Positions 26,301-36,199 of a DNA stretch of 64,000 nucleotides are shown here, one piece after another. The notes beneath the pieces are model-generated. The model was not told where the DNA came from. It was given only the letters and a program-made list of their open reading frames with translations, and made no database searches. Source of the DNA: Sthenelais limicola. Lineage: Eukaryota; Annelida; Polychaeta; Phyllodocida; Sigalionidae. Every line of letters begins with the position of its first letter. The first letter of the stretch is position 1. Position numbers and translations under genes: made by a program. The stretch lies in NCBI GenBank assembly GCA_942159475.1, contig OW804095.1, forward strand, positions 95,183,740 through 95,247,739, read 5' to 3'.

Positions 26301-29196
26301 GTAGCTCGTCCAGCAGTGATCTCGCTCCAACAATAACACCTATAGAGAAAAGCAAAATATGATCCCATCAACCAATCGCTCGCAGGATCAATATTTCCCA
26401 TAATCTTAAATCCAGCCTACAATAGAGCCAGGCGTAATCTAGGTTTAGTAATCGTATATACGTTGCCCCAAATGTCTATCCTTTAATATAGACTCCAGTT
26501 TATACATGGACTGTGTGCCAGTGCAGTATGAAAGTGTGCATATATTATATATATTCTGATAATTGTGTGTGTGTGAAAAGGCATGATTGGACGCCTAGAG
26601 GCTTGTATACCTTTCCTTTTATTCGCATGAAAGCAGAGGATTGGGTGTCCTTGATATATATAGTGATCTCCATGTATCTCTTATTATTTGCGGTGACATA
26701 GCCCTATTTAGCTAGCTGTCATGGTTGTATCTTTTTCTATTCCATGACGCTAATAAATATTGTGACACTGGTCTTAATAAATTCTCTGATTGTATTTGTT
26801 TATATGTGTGTGCTTTAATTAGAGAAATAAAATTTGTGCCAGATCTCTTATTAGATCTAAAATTTCACATCTTATAGCTTTCTATGGCAATAACTCTCTA
26901 GCTTCTTAGACATATCTACCTATGTGTAACTATTCTGTAATTAGCTATTAATAAATCTAGATATCATTCTCACAATTGTGCAACTAGCTTAACCTGCTAT
27001 CAATCATATATTGTTTAAGTTGCTTTTGAAATGAGTCCGCACCAATGAATATTCCTTAGCATTTAGCACAGAACACAAAATGTTTCGCCGCCAGCAACTG
27101 TCTTGTTTGATAATTGATTAACATTATTAATTAATTCTTACTAACTTGCGTTTAGTGACAACTGGTACACCAACCAATGCCTCAGTGCTTCTGGAAGAGG
27201 TCTGCACCAATCAAGACACACTTGCTAGACGCTCTGCCCCTTACCTCTATCCTTGTACCATCGAGTACAGTCTCATTGCTGCCGCTATAGTCTTCAAGGT
27301 ATGTAAAAGAAGAAAATTACTTTCATCGACCACCCTAAATGCTCTATTGGTTCTGAAATGAGATGGGTGATGATTTCATGCAGTGGGAGAAAATTGTGCT
27401 TTATTCCACGCAGAAAATAAATTCACGTTTCCTCCTAGGCCTGTTGCAAAAGAAATCTTTCTTAAAATGTTCCTTGCTAAGCTATTTTTACTTGCTTAGA
27501 TAGAAAACTTCTACTCTAGGGATACAAATTAGCTTTGTCTGCATAGCAAATTCCTTCCCTAAAGCTCCTTACCAGCTGCTAAAGCATGGGACAGAGGCTA
27601 AGGTAGGAAACTCTTAAATAAAGATTTCTTGTGCAACGTGGCCCAGCTGTCTGGATTTAAGCGTAGGCCTAAAATAACTTATGTTGATAAAAAGAAATGA
27701 AACTCATTTTATGGTGCATACTCAAGTATTTGAAATGATAGGGGATCGAAAATTCTGAAACTGTTTCAGCAAGAATACAAAAATCAGTGTTGGAAAACCA
27801 TTGTATTTTTTAGAAAATCTTGCAGATACTTTATTTCCAACAATTCATCAAACCTTCCTTTTCTGGGAATAAACTTTTTAAAGAAGAGGCCCAAGACACA
27901 GTCAAGGTCGTAAAATATCAGACGGGATTGCAAAATATTTTTTTTTATTAGTCCTACTGAAGGCCGTACATCAGGTATTGCCGTACAGGTTTTTATTTAA
28001 AGCTGCATTCTCCGCTATATTACGACAAAACAATTTATGACTAAGAGGATTGTATTCATCAATATTCTGCTCCTGACATAATTATATGTTTACACTTTAT
28101 ACAAGAATTTGAAGTCTAATTGGCTGAGTGAAAATGCCCGCCAGTGAGCGATAATAAGTGAAGTCATCATATGAGATGATTTGGGCGGGTCCTCCAAAGA
28201 CAAATAAGGACGTTTTAGAAACCCTGTAGCAAAAACAACCACATAGAATCCTCCGAAAGGTATGTCAAATGACTTTCAGATGGGTTGAAAAAGAATGGAA
28301 GAAAGTGTAGAAAATATTTTGTTTTTCACCGACGTTAACTGAGAGTGCAGCTTTAAGTTGAGTTGTATCCACCCTAATTACTGTAAAAAAATTAATTGTT
28401 ACAAATTAACTGCATTCCTATTTTCGCACCACAGATGTACCAGTGCGTTGGCCGCACTGGCAAGCAAGTTCTTACCATCACCGGAGACAGCAGCAGCAAC
28501 CAGACTGACTGTGACAAGGCCAACAAAGGACTCTTCCTGGGTCTGTTTGTTACCATCCTCACCCTCGTGTCCGTCAGCAGCTTCTTCGTCTTTGATGAGA
28601 AGCTCGAGAATCGCGACACAGCCAGTTTGATCTTCTACATCACCGAGATTACTCTTCTCTTCCTAAGCTGTGTCATCGTTATAATCGGGTTCTTCAAGCT
28701 GCAGCAGTTGCGCTTCTCCATGCCGGAGGAGGGGAGTTATGACACGGTTTTGCTGGTGATCGCCCTGTTCGGCCTCTGCACGTTCAATGCCTTCCTCGTC
28801 GTCTCGTCAGTCTCGACAATGGAGGAGTACGGTTTGATCGGGATCCTGTCGCTGGGGACCAGCGCCCTTGCCTTCATCCAGGCGGCAATCCAAACCATCT
28901 TCATCCTGGATGGGCTCAGACGCTGCGCCGAACACGACGAGCATGTCAACCACAAACCGGGCCGTACACTCGTCACGTTCCTGTTGCTCTGCAACCTCTC
29001 ACTCTGGGTCATCAACACGTTCGAAGTGAAGAAAGCGGAGACGATGCCACTGCACAGCAAGTTCTATGGCTTCATGCCATGGAACATCATTGCCCACATC
29101 TGCATCCCGCTTATCATCTTCTTCCGATTCCACTCGACGGTCTGTCTCTCTGACATCTGGATCAATGCCTACATCATCAAACGCAAGGAATTGTGA
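11267..29196 (+). CDS. OTOP: OTOP gene A: otopetrin-family proton channel, 5'-incomplete in the window
   Basis: Spliced gene; visible coding exons are 11267-11390, 13779-14088, 21741-21901, 24421-24616, 27156-27298 and 28435-29196. All borders are AG/GT and join in one frame, giving about 565 residues to the TGA. Otopetrins are 12-pass plasma-membrane proton-selective channels that work as dimers. Twelve hydrophobic segments can be counted: one in exon 1, one in exon 2, two in exon 3, one in exon 4, one in exon 5 and six in the last exon. Diagnostic motifs are VRFGLTHIVASN in segment 5, KPGRTLVTF before segment 11, WVINTFE in segment 11 and FFRFHSTVCLSDIW at the C-terminus. The segment 2-3 loop is Ser-rich and cytosolic by family topology. 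The N-terminal tail is missing: the first visible exon starts in phase 2, and a stop lies upstream in frame without an intervening ATG. It could lie before the window or be cryptic in the first 11 kb. Confidence 0.93.
13779..14088 (+). CDS. OTOP: OTOP gene A, exon with segment 2 and cytosolic loop
   Basis: Acceptor CTGTCAG, donor ATTG|GTAAG, 310 bases, phase 0 in and phase 1 out. It encodes helix VFHLYIYLVSLLFLIYL, then a Ser/Arg-rich loop (SRSRTPSD). The end, EGVNFYLRLGAIG, closely matches EGVNWFIKLGLIG in gene B, while the loop between is poorly conserved. Confidence 0.92.
15614..15734 (-). tRNA. tRNA-Ile(UAU) with intron
   Basis: Read on the minus strand the gene starts GCCCCAGTGGCGCAATCGG and ends GAGTTCGAGCCTCACC then TAGGGCA. 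The A box (GTGGCGCAATCGG) and B box (GAGTTCGAGCC) are intact. The anticodon TAT is at 15700-15698 in the loop C-T-T-A-T-A-A. The anticodon stem CCGTA/TGCGG pairs fully (one G-T) around an intron of about 47 bases at 15696-15650, at the canonical position after base 37. The acceptor stem has one C-A mismatch. Mature length is about 74 bases and CCA is not encoded. A run of five T follows within four bases (15610-15606), a good Pol III terminator. Animal tRNA-Ile(UAU) genes usually carry an intron, which supports a functional gene. It lies antisense within an OTOP intron. Confidence 0.9.
16219..16287. repeat. Hairpin with ~26-base arms
   Basis: The left arm CTCTGCAAAAACGGGTCTTA and onward (to 16249) pairs with ACATAAGACCTGTTTTCGCAG (from 16257) across a 7-base loop AAGGGGG, with two mismatched positions in the inner 23. 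Weaker pairing continues outward. It lies in the long gene A intron. Probably a small fold-back element. Confidence 0.75.
21741..21901 (+). CDS. OTOP: OTOP gene A, exon with segments 3 and 4
   Basis: Acceptor CTATTTTTAG, donor CATAAG|GTAAAG. At 161 bases it is identical in length to gene B exon 4, with the same phases (1 in, 0 out). It encodes FGTGSMIHDGFKIAQ and FCFFQTYFLFKSHK, the typical otopetrin segment 3-4 hairpin. Confidence 0.94.
23036..23160. repeat. Fold-back element A (perfect inner arms, GC-rich core)
   Basis: The inner arms starting TGCTGTACTCTTAGTGAATA on the left and running to CTAAGAGTACAGCA on the right are perfectly complementary over about 29 bases. They enclose the core TGAGGCGCAGCCGA. 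The outer ends, TGTAGGATA and TATCCTACA, are also inverted, with imperfect sequence between. The string AGTGTAGGATA occurs once more at about 23952, at the far edge of the neighbouring repeat block. The core is nearly the reverse complement of the core of the fold-back at 36.1 kb. No protein coding. Confidence 0.85.
23658..23933 (+). mobile_element. tRNA-headed SINE-like unit with hairpin tail
   Basis: The head (23658-23748) carries a Pol III A box TGGCTGAGTGGG and an exact B box GGTTCGAATCC about 55 bases apart, as in tRNA-derived SINEs. I could not fold a full cloverleaf with a clear anticodon, so a functional tRNA is unlikely. The tail is not A-rich. It holds three consecutive hairpins, built from GCGGACTCTTT and AGAGTACA type arms. 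A tRNA pseudogene beside an unrelated palindrome is the alternative. Confidence 0.5.
23775..23860. repeat. Palindrome of palindromes
   Basis: Two short hairpins, GCGGACTCTTT-AATG-AAAGAGTCCGC at 23780-23805 and GCGGACTCTTT-CATT-AAAGAGTCCGC at about 23832-23857. They have the same arms and reverse-complementary loops, so the pair also forms a larger inverted repeat. A third hairpin (AGAGTACA/TGTACTCT) follows at about 23880-23915. Confidence 0.85.
24421..24616 (+). CDS. OTOP: OTOP gene A, exon with segment 5
   Basis: Acceptor CTTCTTGCAG, donor GGCAG|GTGAGT, 196 bases, phase 0 in and 1 out. It starts ITINKHKAFVRFGLTHIVAS, the otopetrin segment 5 signature, followed by ICVWFLTTIMET and a polar acidic extracellular-type loop. 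Confidence 0.94.
27156..27298 (+). CDS. OTOP: OTOP gene A, exon with segment 6
   Basis: Acceptor GCGTTTAG, donor TTCAAG|GTATGT, 143 bases, phase 1 in and 0 out. It encodes a Thr-rich loop, then SAPYLYPCTIEYSLIAAAIV. In gene B the same residues are continuous with the last exon, so the intron after this exon is specific to gene A. Confidence 0.92.
27438..27643. mobile_element. Short inverted-repeat element in OTOP gene A intron
   Basis: The left end, GGCCTGTTGCAAAAGAAATC and onward, is complementary, with several differences, to the right end AAGATTTCTTGTGCAACGTGG. The span is about 206 bases with no coding frame. Sequence such as CCTTGCTAAGCT inside it recurs in inverted form near 63.0-63.1 kb. 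Likely a MITE; no target duplication identified. Confidence 0.6.
27997..28356. mobile_element. TTAA-flanked MITE
   Basis: TTAA, then AGCTGCATTCTC, opens the element. GAGAGTGCAGCT, then TTAA, closes it. Inside is a 352-base non-coding body (28001-28352). Twelve-base terminal inverted repeats with one difference and a TTAA duplication fit piggyBac- or Kolobok-type non-autonomous elements. It ends 78 bases before the terminal exon of OTOP gene A, close to the acceptor region. Confidence 0.75.
28435..29196 (+). CDS. OTOP: OTOP gene A, terminal exon (segments 7-12)
   Basis: Acceptor CGCACCACAG, 762 bases, phase 0, ending at TGA. It starts MYQCVGRTGKQ. Six hydrophobic segments follow, with KPGRTLVTF and FFRFHSTVCLSDIW near the end. 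The open frame runs upstream of the acceptor to 28396, but that part is intron and does not align with gene B. The third-position GC of this exon is much higher than its surroundings. Confidence 0.95.
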   Translation: MYQCVGRTGKQVLTITGDSSSNQTDCDKANKGLFLGLFVTILTLVSVSSFFVFDEKLENRDTASLIFYITEITLLFLSCVIVIIGFFKLQQLRFSMPEEGSYDTVLLVIALFGLCTFNAFLVVSSVSTMEEYGLIGILSLGTSALAFIQAAIQTIFILDGLRRCAEHDEHVNHKPGRTLVTFLLLCNLSLWVINTFEVKKAETMPLHSKFYGFMPWNIIAHICIPLIIFFRFHSTVCLSDIWINAYIIKRKEL

Positions 29197-31660
29197 CGTT
29201 TCCATCTCAAACGATATGCATGCGCAGATGCCACCAAAGATCGCATGGCCTTCGTAGATATCTGGGTGCAGGTTCATGCACCAGGGCGGTAAAAAAGAAA
29301 AAAAGCTAAATTGCCCACCCCTTGTTGTAGTGTGTTGAAAAGTAAATCTAAATTTGGAAAAAGGTATGGGGAAAAGTGAAAATGCACAGCAAGAAGTGAA
29401 AACAACAGAAGTGATTGTGAAAGAAAAAATGAATATATTGATCAAATTCAGAGATGACAGAACGTCAATGGATGGATATTCAAAATTGGAGTAACGATAA
29501 TCAACACAAAAGACGCCACCAAACAACACAAGGTGTCACGGTATCGATTTCCGGGAGAAGGATTCACATAATGGCCAGTCCTGTCGAACAACAGGATACT
29601 TTAGCCGTGGAGAAGCGAAAAATGATTCCTGCTAAGGATTCGACAGAAAGAGGCATTCAGGAATCAGAATGGAAATATTTGTGCGCCAATGGTTGAAAGC
29701 CTCGGGAGAAAAAAGGTGCACTCCTCTGAGAAAAGCTTGTCTCGATGTGACATAATTTCCTTTAATTGCGTGGAGTTGTTTCTGATAATATAGATGAAGT
29801 AGGTTTAGGCGTTCTTCAGCCAAGAGTTCGACGGTGTGTCCCTTGCTGTAGGCTGCTTCTTGTCAAGGTTAATTGGTGGCGCCTTTCTGCCTCGTTCTGA
29901 GATGTGAGCACAAGATCTGCACTGTATGCGTACGTCGTTATTCAATTTTAACGTGATGTAATTGGATATTTTTAATCGAGCACTAATTAAATTCCTAGGA
30001 CTCCTACCAGAGTTTCCAAAGCTTGGTGAAATACCATGGCAGTACGTACTCCTAATTATGCTGTCACGAAGGTTATTCATCATTTATAGATGTTTCCCAT
30101 CACAGGACCACTTACAAAGCAAACCCTGCGGATTATTCTGTTACCCACAGACATCCAGATATATGGCTTACCTTGTGGTAAAATGATGTAACAAGTGGAC
30201 TCCGTACATATTATATTATATGACTAAACCGCGTATTTAACAGGGCAGCATTCGGATCTCTTCCTACAAAAACGACATGCAAATCCGCTATACTCTGATC
30301 GTTATTTTCCAGAAAGACAAAACTGAGAAAAAAAATCATTGTGATTTGCCCGTCAGAGTCATGTGCTACTTTCTCATATATTTTTCTATGGATCCTGTCG
30401 TTTTTGTACAACTTTTTCACACATTTTGTTTGGTTGATTCATGAAAATGTGCCATGATTACAAAAAGGTCAATAGTTGATGAGTTGTATTTGACCATGGC
30501 TCCCGTGATTACTACCAAAACAAGTGTATAATAGACCTGGCTATGCATTGCCATTTCTCTCCGATGGAATCTCGCAAAAGTGTCGCCCCCCTACGTCACC
30601 TTAGGATGTTGTGACTAGCCCGTTTAAGGTCTTATTATAGTCTTAGAAGTAGTAGCAGCTAGCGTAAGTAATGATGTAAATATAAATGGTGTACATTTTA
30701 ATAATAACTTAATACCTAAACATCAAGAAAGCTAATAGTTTGTATTCATGGATTTAGGGTACGTACGCTCTATAGCGCACATGATGTCTACAATTCATTC
30801 TTTGCCAGAAGTTAATAATACAGTTTTGTATGTATATCTTGACCATTATATAGCCTGATTTTTATACTACCAGTATGCTGTGGAAAATGAGGATTTCTAT
30901 AGATGAAATGACTGAAATCATATTGGTTTGTGTCTCTGGAATTGTTATTAAGAGTGATTTGTTCATTCAATATACAACCATGGATTACAGGATTAGTAGA
31001 TTATCTTTCTTTATGGTTTTAATAAATTATGATATAAACTTAGCTTTAATAGGTTGTTATATATACATAGGCCTATACAGCATTATATTAATTTTAATAA
31101 TTAAAGATTAGCGGTCGGATAAATTTTCCTACAACATATCATTTCATCCTCACTGCTAGATTGGCTATTGTTTTATTACAAGGAACTTAATATACCTTAT
31201 TAAATAAGGCAATTTTACTAAGGAACTGTTATAAGGAAATTCGGTGAATGTGGTTCAATATATAAAATATTGTGTTGTGATGAATATGGACTCTCATCCC
31301 CCTTCATGCTATTTTGTGAAGCATATATGACACACACATCTGTCGTACATACGTATACATCTACCAAGGTCTTGTTGGATGCTTGAAACATCTTCCATGA
31401 CCATCGAGAGTGTTGTATATGACATCATTTTGATTGTGATTCTATGTGGCCAGCTATGACGTTCTATAACTGTTTGACGTGTGACGTATGAAACCGTTCT
31501 CTCTACCAGGTATCCCCATCAGTGTTGAGACTATTAACTCTGACGGTTGCCAGTAGGAGACACCAGTGGTCGTAGCTCGCATAGAAAGCTCGAGCTACAC
31601 CCGGAGTGTATGCACACATGCTTCATTCAATATTGAATAAATGTACTTATTCAAAGAAGT
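29197..31660 (+). other. Probable 3' untranslated region and flank of OTOP gene A
   Basis: No coding frame of note. The first strong polyadenylation context is at 31636-31641, so this could be a long 3' UTR; an ATTAAA at 29986-29991 is an earlier alternative. Transcript evidence would be needed to choose. Confidence 0.4.
31636..31641 (+). promoter_or_regulatory. Candidate polyadenylation signal (OTOP gene A)
   Basis: AATAAA is followed about 20 bases later by a GT/T-rich stretch (GTGTTATTCTTTTTTTGTC), the usual downstream element. The assignment to gene A is inferred from position only, 2.4 kb after its stop. Confidence 0.4.
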
Positions 31661-32080
31661 GTTATTCTTTTTTTGTCTCTACACCCACCTTTAATCGTTC
31701 ATGAATATTATAAGTATACTATGGTAAAACAACAGAGCACAAATCCAGTTTACATATCAAAGCGGATGAGAGATTATAATAACCAATTAAAAGAACACCA
31801 AGTAACTTTTCATCTGCAGATATGCGAACTCATCTCCCTCGGACATTTATTTCGATAATATGATGCTCTCGCAAATACTATCCCTGAAAAACCAATCATC
31901 TTCCACAGAGAGGGGAAAAGGAGTTTTGGGTAGCATTATGTGCATTCACCACTGAACCCTTTCCATTCAAGTTTTGCCTGGTTACCTGCCAGAGTGTGAT
32001 GATTCACGCCCACAACAAACAGGCAAGTGAACTCACATGGAGGTAAGCCGGGAATCCACGAGGCGATTTAAAAGCCCTAC

Positions 32081-32420
32081 CGCCGTTAAAAACGCCCAAG
32101 TAGTTGGACGCTGAAGGATGCTAAAGGAGACGCTCCAGGACGAGGATTGGACGCCCAGTTGATTCCGAGAGGGTGATCAGCATTAGCGACCAAAATAATT
32201 ACTCTGGCGTCTGTGACCAGCAATGTTATTATGGGCGTCCACCTGGACGCTCAACAACGCTCAATTTGAACATGTTCATATTAAGCGTCCATAATCCACG
32301 CGTTTCGATTTGGTACAGACGCCCATGTCGATTTCAAACGCCAGATCACAGATTTGAATCGCTAGAATATTACTCAACAAAACGCCCAATGCCCTGGACG
32401 CCAAACGCCCTGTATTTGCT
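32081..32420. repeat. Cluster of scattered GACGCC/AACGCC motifs
   Basis: In about 340 bases the hexamer-like motif RACGCY (GACGCC, AACGCC, GACGCT or their complements) occurs about 14 times on both strands at irregular spacing. CTACGTGGATTCT is also repeated at the 3' edge. This is far denser than elsewhere in the window. It is not a regular tandem array and no protein is supported. Confidence 0.6.
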
Positions 32421-33526
32421 CTCTACGTGGATTCTCTGCTTACGTGGATTCTTTGTGGAGGGTGGGACCGTGCATGGGATAGTGTATGTTTTTATTGGGG
32501 AGTATGGATTTGCGCGAAAGAGCATATCACTAGGGCAGTAGCTAACAAGATTTAGTCGATTGGTAGAATGTGGGGGATGTATATTCTTTAGGAAAACATA
32601 ATTGATAGTAGATATTTTATAAACAGGCCAAATAGAATTTTCCAAAAGTTTCAAAATGCCAGTAGGAGATACCTTCAGCGTCCGTACATGGATTTGCCAA
32701 AACCATCAAAGTTGTTCTGATAAAATGTCCCGCCTTGAAGATCCACGTAGCTGAAGTATCCCTCGGGCACGGTGGCATCGCTTAAATATTGCAGAATCAC
32801 GCCCCTTCCCATTAGAATAAAAGTCTAATAATAGCTCTCAGGGGAATCTCAAAGTGCATACCGGGGCCATCCTTCTAGGATTGCATGCAGGAACATTGAG
32901 TTGTCCTGTGAATGAGTCGATTGCAGGCAACTTTCTTTTCATTCTGAATCTTGATCGGATAGGGGTCAAGAGGGATAATAATACTTTAACAAAAAAGAAA
33001 AGCTGCACACGCCTAGTATATATTCTTATGTTACTACCTATAAAATTCCGTCTATATAATGTTGTGCTCGAGGCTCACAAGTCCCCTGTTGTGCATTTGT
33101 GCTTTGCGTGGACAGATAAGTAATTTTTATCCATTCTATGATTTCCCTTGATGACAATTTTAACGTAAGCCTTTAACCGTCCACCCTTTCCTCTCGCTTC
33201 CCCTGCCCACCATCCCCTTTCCTATCACCTTATACCAAGCGTGATCATAGCCTAAACTTAAGAATTATGATAGAAGAAATTACTATAGCCCTTGCCCCCG
33301 GAGAAGCTGCCTGACTGAGGGGATAGGCCCCCAGCGTGATAGATATTTAGGAAAACCAGGTCTGAAATAGTGTTTCGAGCTACTGATAAATAACTCCCAG
33401 CATAGTGTGAGCCATTAGTAGCTATTAGTGAGGGACCTATATGCTACTTTTTTGGAGGCAGTAGTTTTTGTCAACTTTACTTATCAAAATGTTTCCCCAG
33501 TTTTCCAGGCACCATGGAAATCCTTG

Positions 33527-33554
33527 TGGTTCAGTCTATGCATAGACTGAACCA
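33527..33554. repeat. Perfect 28-base palindrome
   Basis: The arm TGGTTCAGTCTATG is followed directly by its exact reverse complement, with no loop. It is isolated in otherwise AT-rich intergenic sequence. Confidence 0.9.
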
Positions 33555-34280
33555 AACTGACTCGATATTTGATTTGATCCAAAATTAAGGATGGCAGTAA
33601 GCAGTATAGCTTAAACTGGATAGTGTATATTTATAATGACTGTATGAACACTGTAAGCTTTAAACAAACGATGAATCATAGTAATGTATATAAACTGAGT
33701 TATAAAAAAGATACATTATATAAAGCATTAGAGAAAGTTCTCAAAAACACGTGACCAGACTCATGAACAAATGCAAATGAAACTACACCTCATACAGAGT
33801 GATGGATACTAAATCTCAATGATAACAAAGATTATTATCTTCAACAATCAACACAAATACCAACACCAAGCTATTAAGAAGTATAGGCGCAATAACAAAG
33901 AGACTCAAATCACCAATATATCAAAAAAGGACACGCAAACGAATGAATAGACAATGATGACTTTATTTATTTTATTACTTAGTTTAGGGTTATCAGGAAG
34001 ACTCGCATAGCAGATGATGTGAACCCTTTTCTGATATCACATTAATATGTATGACACTGTACCATCTATTATCATATGTATGAACTGTGTCGGAATAAAA
34101 AATCTTATATATAATATAATATATTTCTAGAGTCGACACCTCGATGCCCTTATTTGGGTTGGGAGCAGTCACCGTGGCTACTGACCACACCTGGGGTGGC
34201 GTTCATAATAAGTGGTGCCCGGTGCCCGGTGCCCTGGCACCAGTTCCACTGACAAAGACCGTCTTAACGGCCGCGTTTAT

Positions 34281-34360
34281 AAAGTTGTCACCGTGACAAA
34301 AAGGTTGTCATCGTGACAAAAAAGTTGTCATCGTGACAAAAAAGTTGTCATCGTGACTTT
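34281..34360. repeat. 20-base tandem repeat, four units
   Basis: Units of AAAGTTGTCATCGTGACAAA, with the first carrying ACC for ATC and small edge changes. Each unit contains the interrupted palindrome GTCA-YC-GTGAC. Related motifs recur at 40.21-40.33 kb, near the opposite end of the putative hAT-like element. Confidence 0.9.
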
Positions 34361-35599
34361 CAGTCATACGTTTTGTCATGGGTAGTCATAAGTCTTGCCC
34401 GAATAAAAAATAATATAGGGTATGGTTGTACATTTTTCATGTTTTATGTTCCATATCCATATCACTATTAAACATACACTGCATTTGACCTATTGATTGG
34501 GCATTAACTTCCATTGTAGAGTTCTATATTTCAATGTCTAATGCCATATATAGCTAATTATTAATAAAATACCATTTATATTAACAGTAAGTAATACTCA
34601 ATGAATGATATATATTTCTGCTATCGATATTTATTCAGTAAAAGATAAATATTACTGTGTGTTAGGCCTATAGCCTATGCTACGGCAATCTATCATGTGT
34701 TCAAGCAATAAACACTTTATTTGTTTTGACATAAAATCACACATAACACCTGCAAAACTTTGTGAATTATTTCGCCCCTGTACATCTACCGTATATTCGT
34801 GAATGGCATAGCTAACCTATATTGGAAATATATCTGCATACAAATTCCCTATTTCAGCCAGAACTTCATTAGATTTAGTGTATCATGATCCTTACAGTGT
34901 TGGAGACATCCCAAATCGTTTCGGATATTCATTATATTGGTTTGTAGCCGATGAAAGTTATTGAGATAAATAATCATTCTTGTAAGAGTTTGTTTGTCCA
35001 ACAGAGAGCAGGAGGAATTGGTCTTACTCTTATATAAAATACTGCGACTTCATTATTTTAAAAAAAATAAGAATTTATTCAATATCATAAAGTCTAGCCG
35101 TATCCACTATATATTTGATTTAAAGTGATATATTACAAATACTGGGTTAAATCCTCTGGCTATTAGATCCTTTTTTCCAATGCCAGCAATTATCTCATGA
35201 AGTGTCATGTGCCTGTATATTAGGTATTCTATTCTTGCTCTGCAAAGTAAATCATTTGTGTTAGTGTGATGGGCGATAGTTGATTGTCCAACATATTATA
35301 TGACAGCAATCATGTGTCTTCATATGTACCAACAGGATAGGGTGATTGCATGAGATAAATGATATTATTCACAATGACAAACATTTAAACATTTTAGAAG
35401 GCCTTTTATTGCTAGTCCCGCCTATCTTCTCTGGTCATATGCATCGAAATTAAAAGTATGTTAAACTAGTTTCCATATATAGCCTGCATCCCCATGTTAC
35501 ATCATAATACATTTATATAACTATTTAACACCTAGACCTGACAAAACAGCAAGCAAGATGTAGCAGGAGGTGAAGCCTGTGATAATACTTGCTGCATTT

Positions 35600-35890
35600 G
35601 TCTCCCTCCCTCTGTCTTTACCACTCCTCTCTGTCCCCCTCTCTCTCTGTCTCTCTCCTCTCTTCTCTCTTGCCTTCATCTCTCTCCCTCTATATATATA
35701 TTCTCTCATTCGTATCTCACCCTCTTCTCTTACTTGACTTTCTCCCTCCCCTCTCTTACTTTCCCTCTCCTCCCTCCCTCCCTCTGATTCTTTCCCTTCC
35801 TCTCCTTCTTTCTTTCCCTCTTTTTCTGTATATTTCTCCCCCTTCTCTGACCTATCTCTTTCCCTTACTCTTCCTCCACTTCTCTCCCTC
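35600..35890. repeat. Pyrimidine-rich simple sequence
   Basis: CT-rich (CTCTCYC) degenerate microsatellite. The Ser/Leu/Pro-rich frames over it are artefacts of composition. Confidence 0.9.
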
Positions 35891-36073
35891 TATATCTATG
35901 GAGATTTAGTCTCGAATTGTTGAGATTTGGTCGTATGTTGTGGAGGCACATATGTACGTCTACCCGTGGTCATCACGCACTGGTGAACACTGAGCGTTTA
36001 GCCCAGTCCATGTTGGTGCTGACCGGGGGGTGGCCATATGTGTGAGGATCTCAACAATGCGAGACTAAAGCAG

Positions 36074-36197
36074 TTAGACCCTTCCGTTGTAGGGGGGGGG
36101 GGGCAGGTGTATGCGTTCTTAGGGACAAACTTCGGCTCCGCCTCAGTTTGTCCCTAAGAACGCATACACCCACCCCCCCTACAACGTCAGGTTCTAA
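36074..36197. repeat. Fold-back element B (~45-base arms, GC-rich core)
   Basis: The left arm runs from CGTTGTAGGGGG through GTGTATGCGTTCTTAGGGAC. The right arm returns from AGTTTGTCCCTAAGAACGCA to CCTACAACG. The only difference is in the length and punctuation of the G/C run. The core is TCGGCTCCGCCTC. Weak inverted matches continue outwards (TTAGACC / GGTTCTAA). The core matches that of fold-back A at 23.1 kb in 13 of 14 positions in opposite orientation, and the adjoining arms share TCTTAG-GA. Confidence 0.88.
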
Positions 36198-36199
36198 TC

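Noticed and set aside
26008..26355. 115-residue minus-strand frame with several Cys and hydrophobic stretches
   Set aside because: Lies in a gene A intron, and no motif or splice support is seen.
34281..34360. Short spaced repeats that could suggest a CRISPR array
   Set aside because: The units are contiguous 20-base tandem copies with no unique spacers, and the DNA is eukaryotic.
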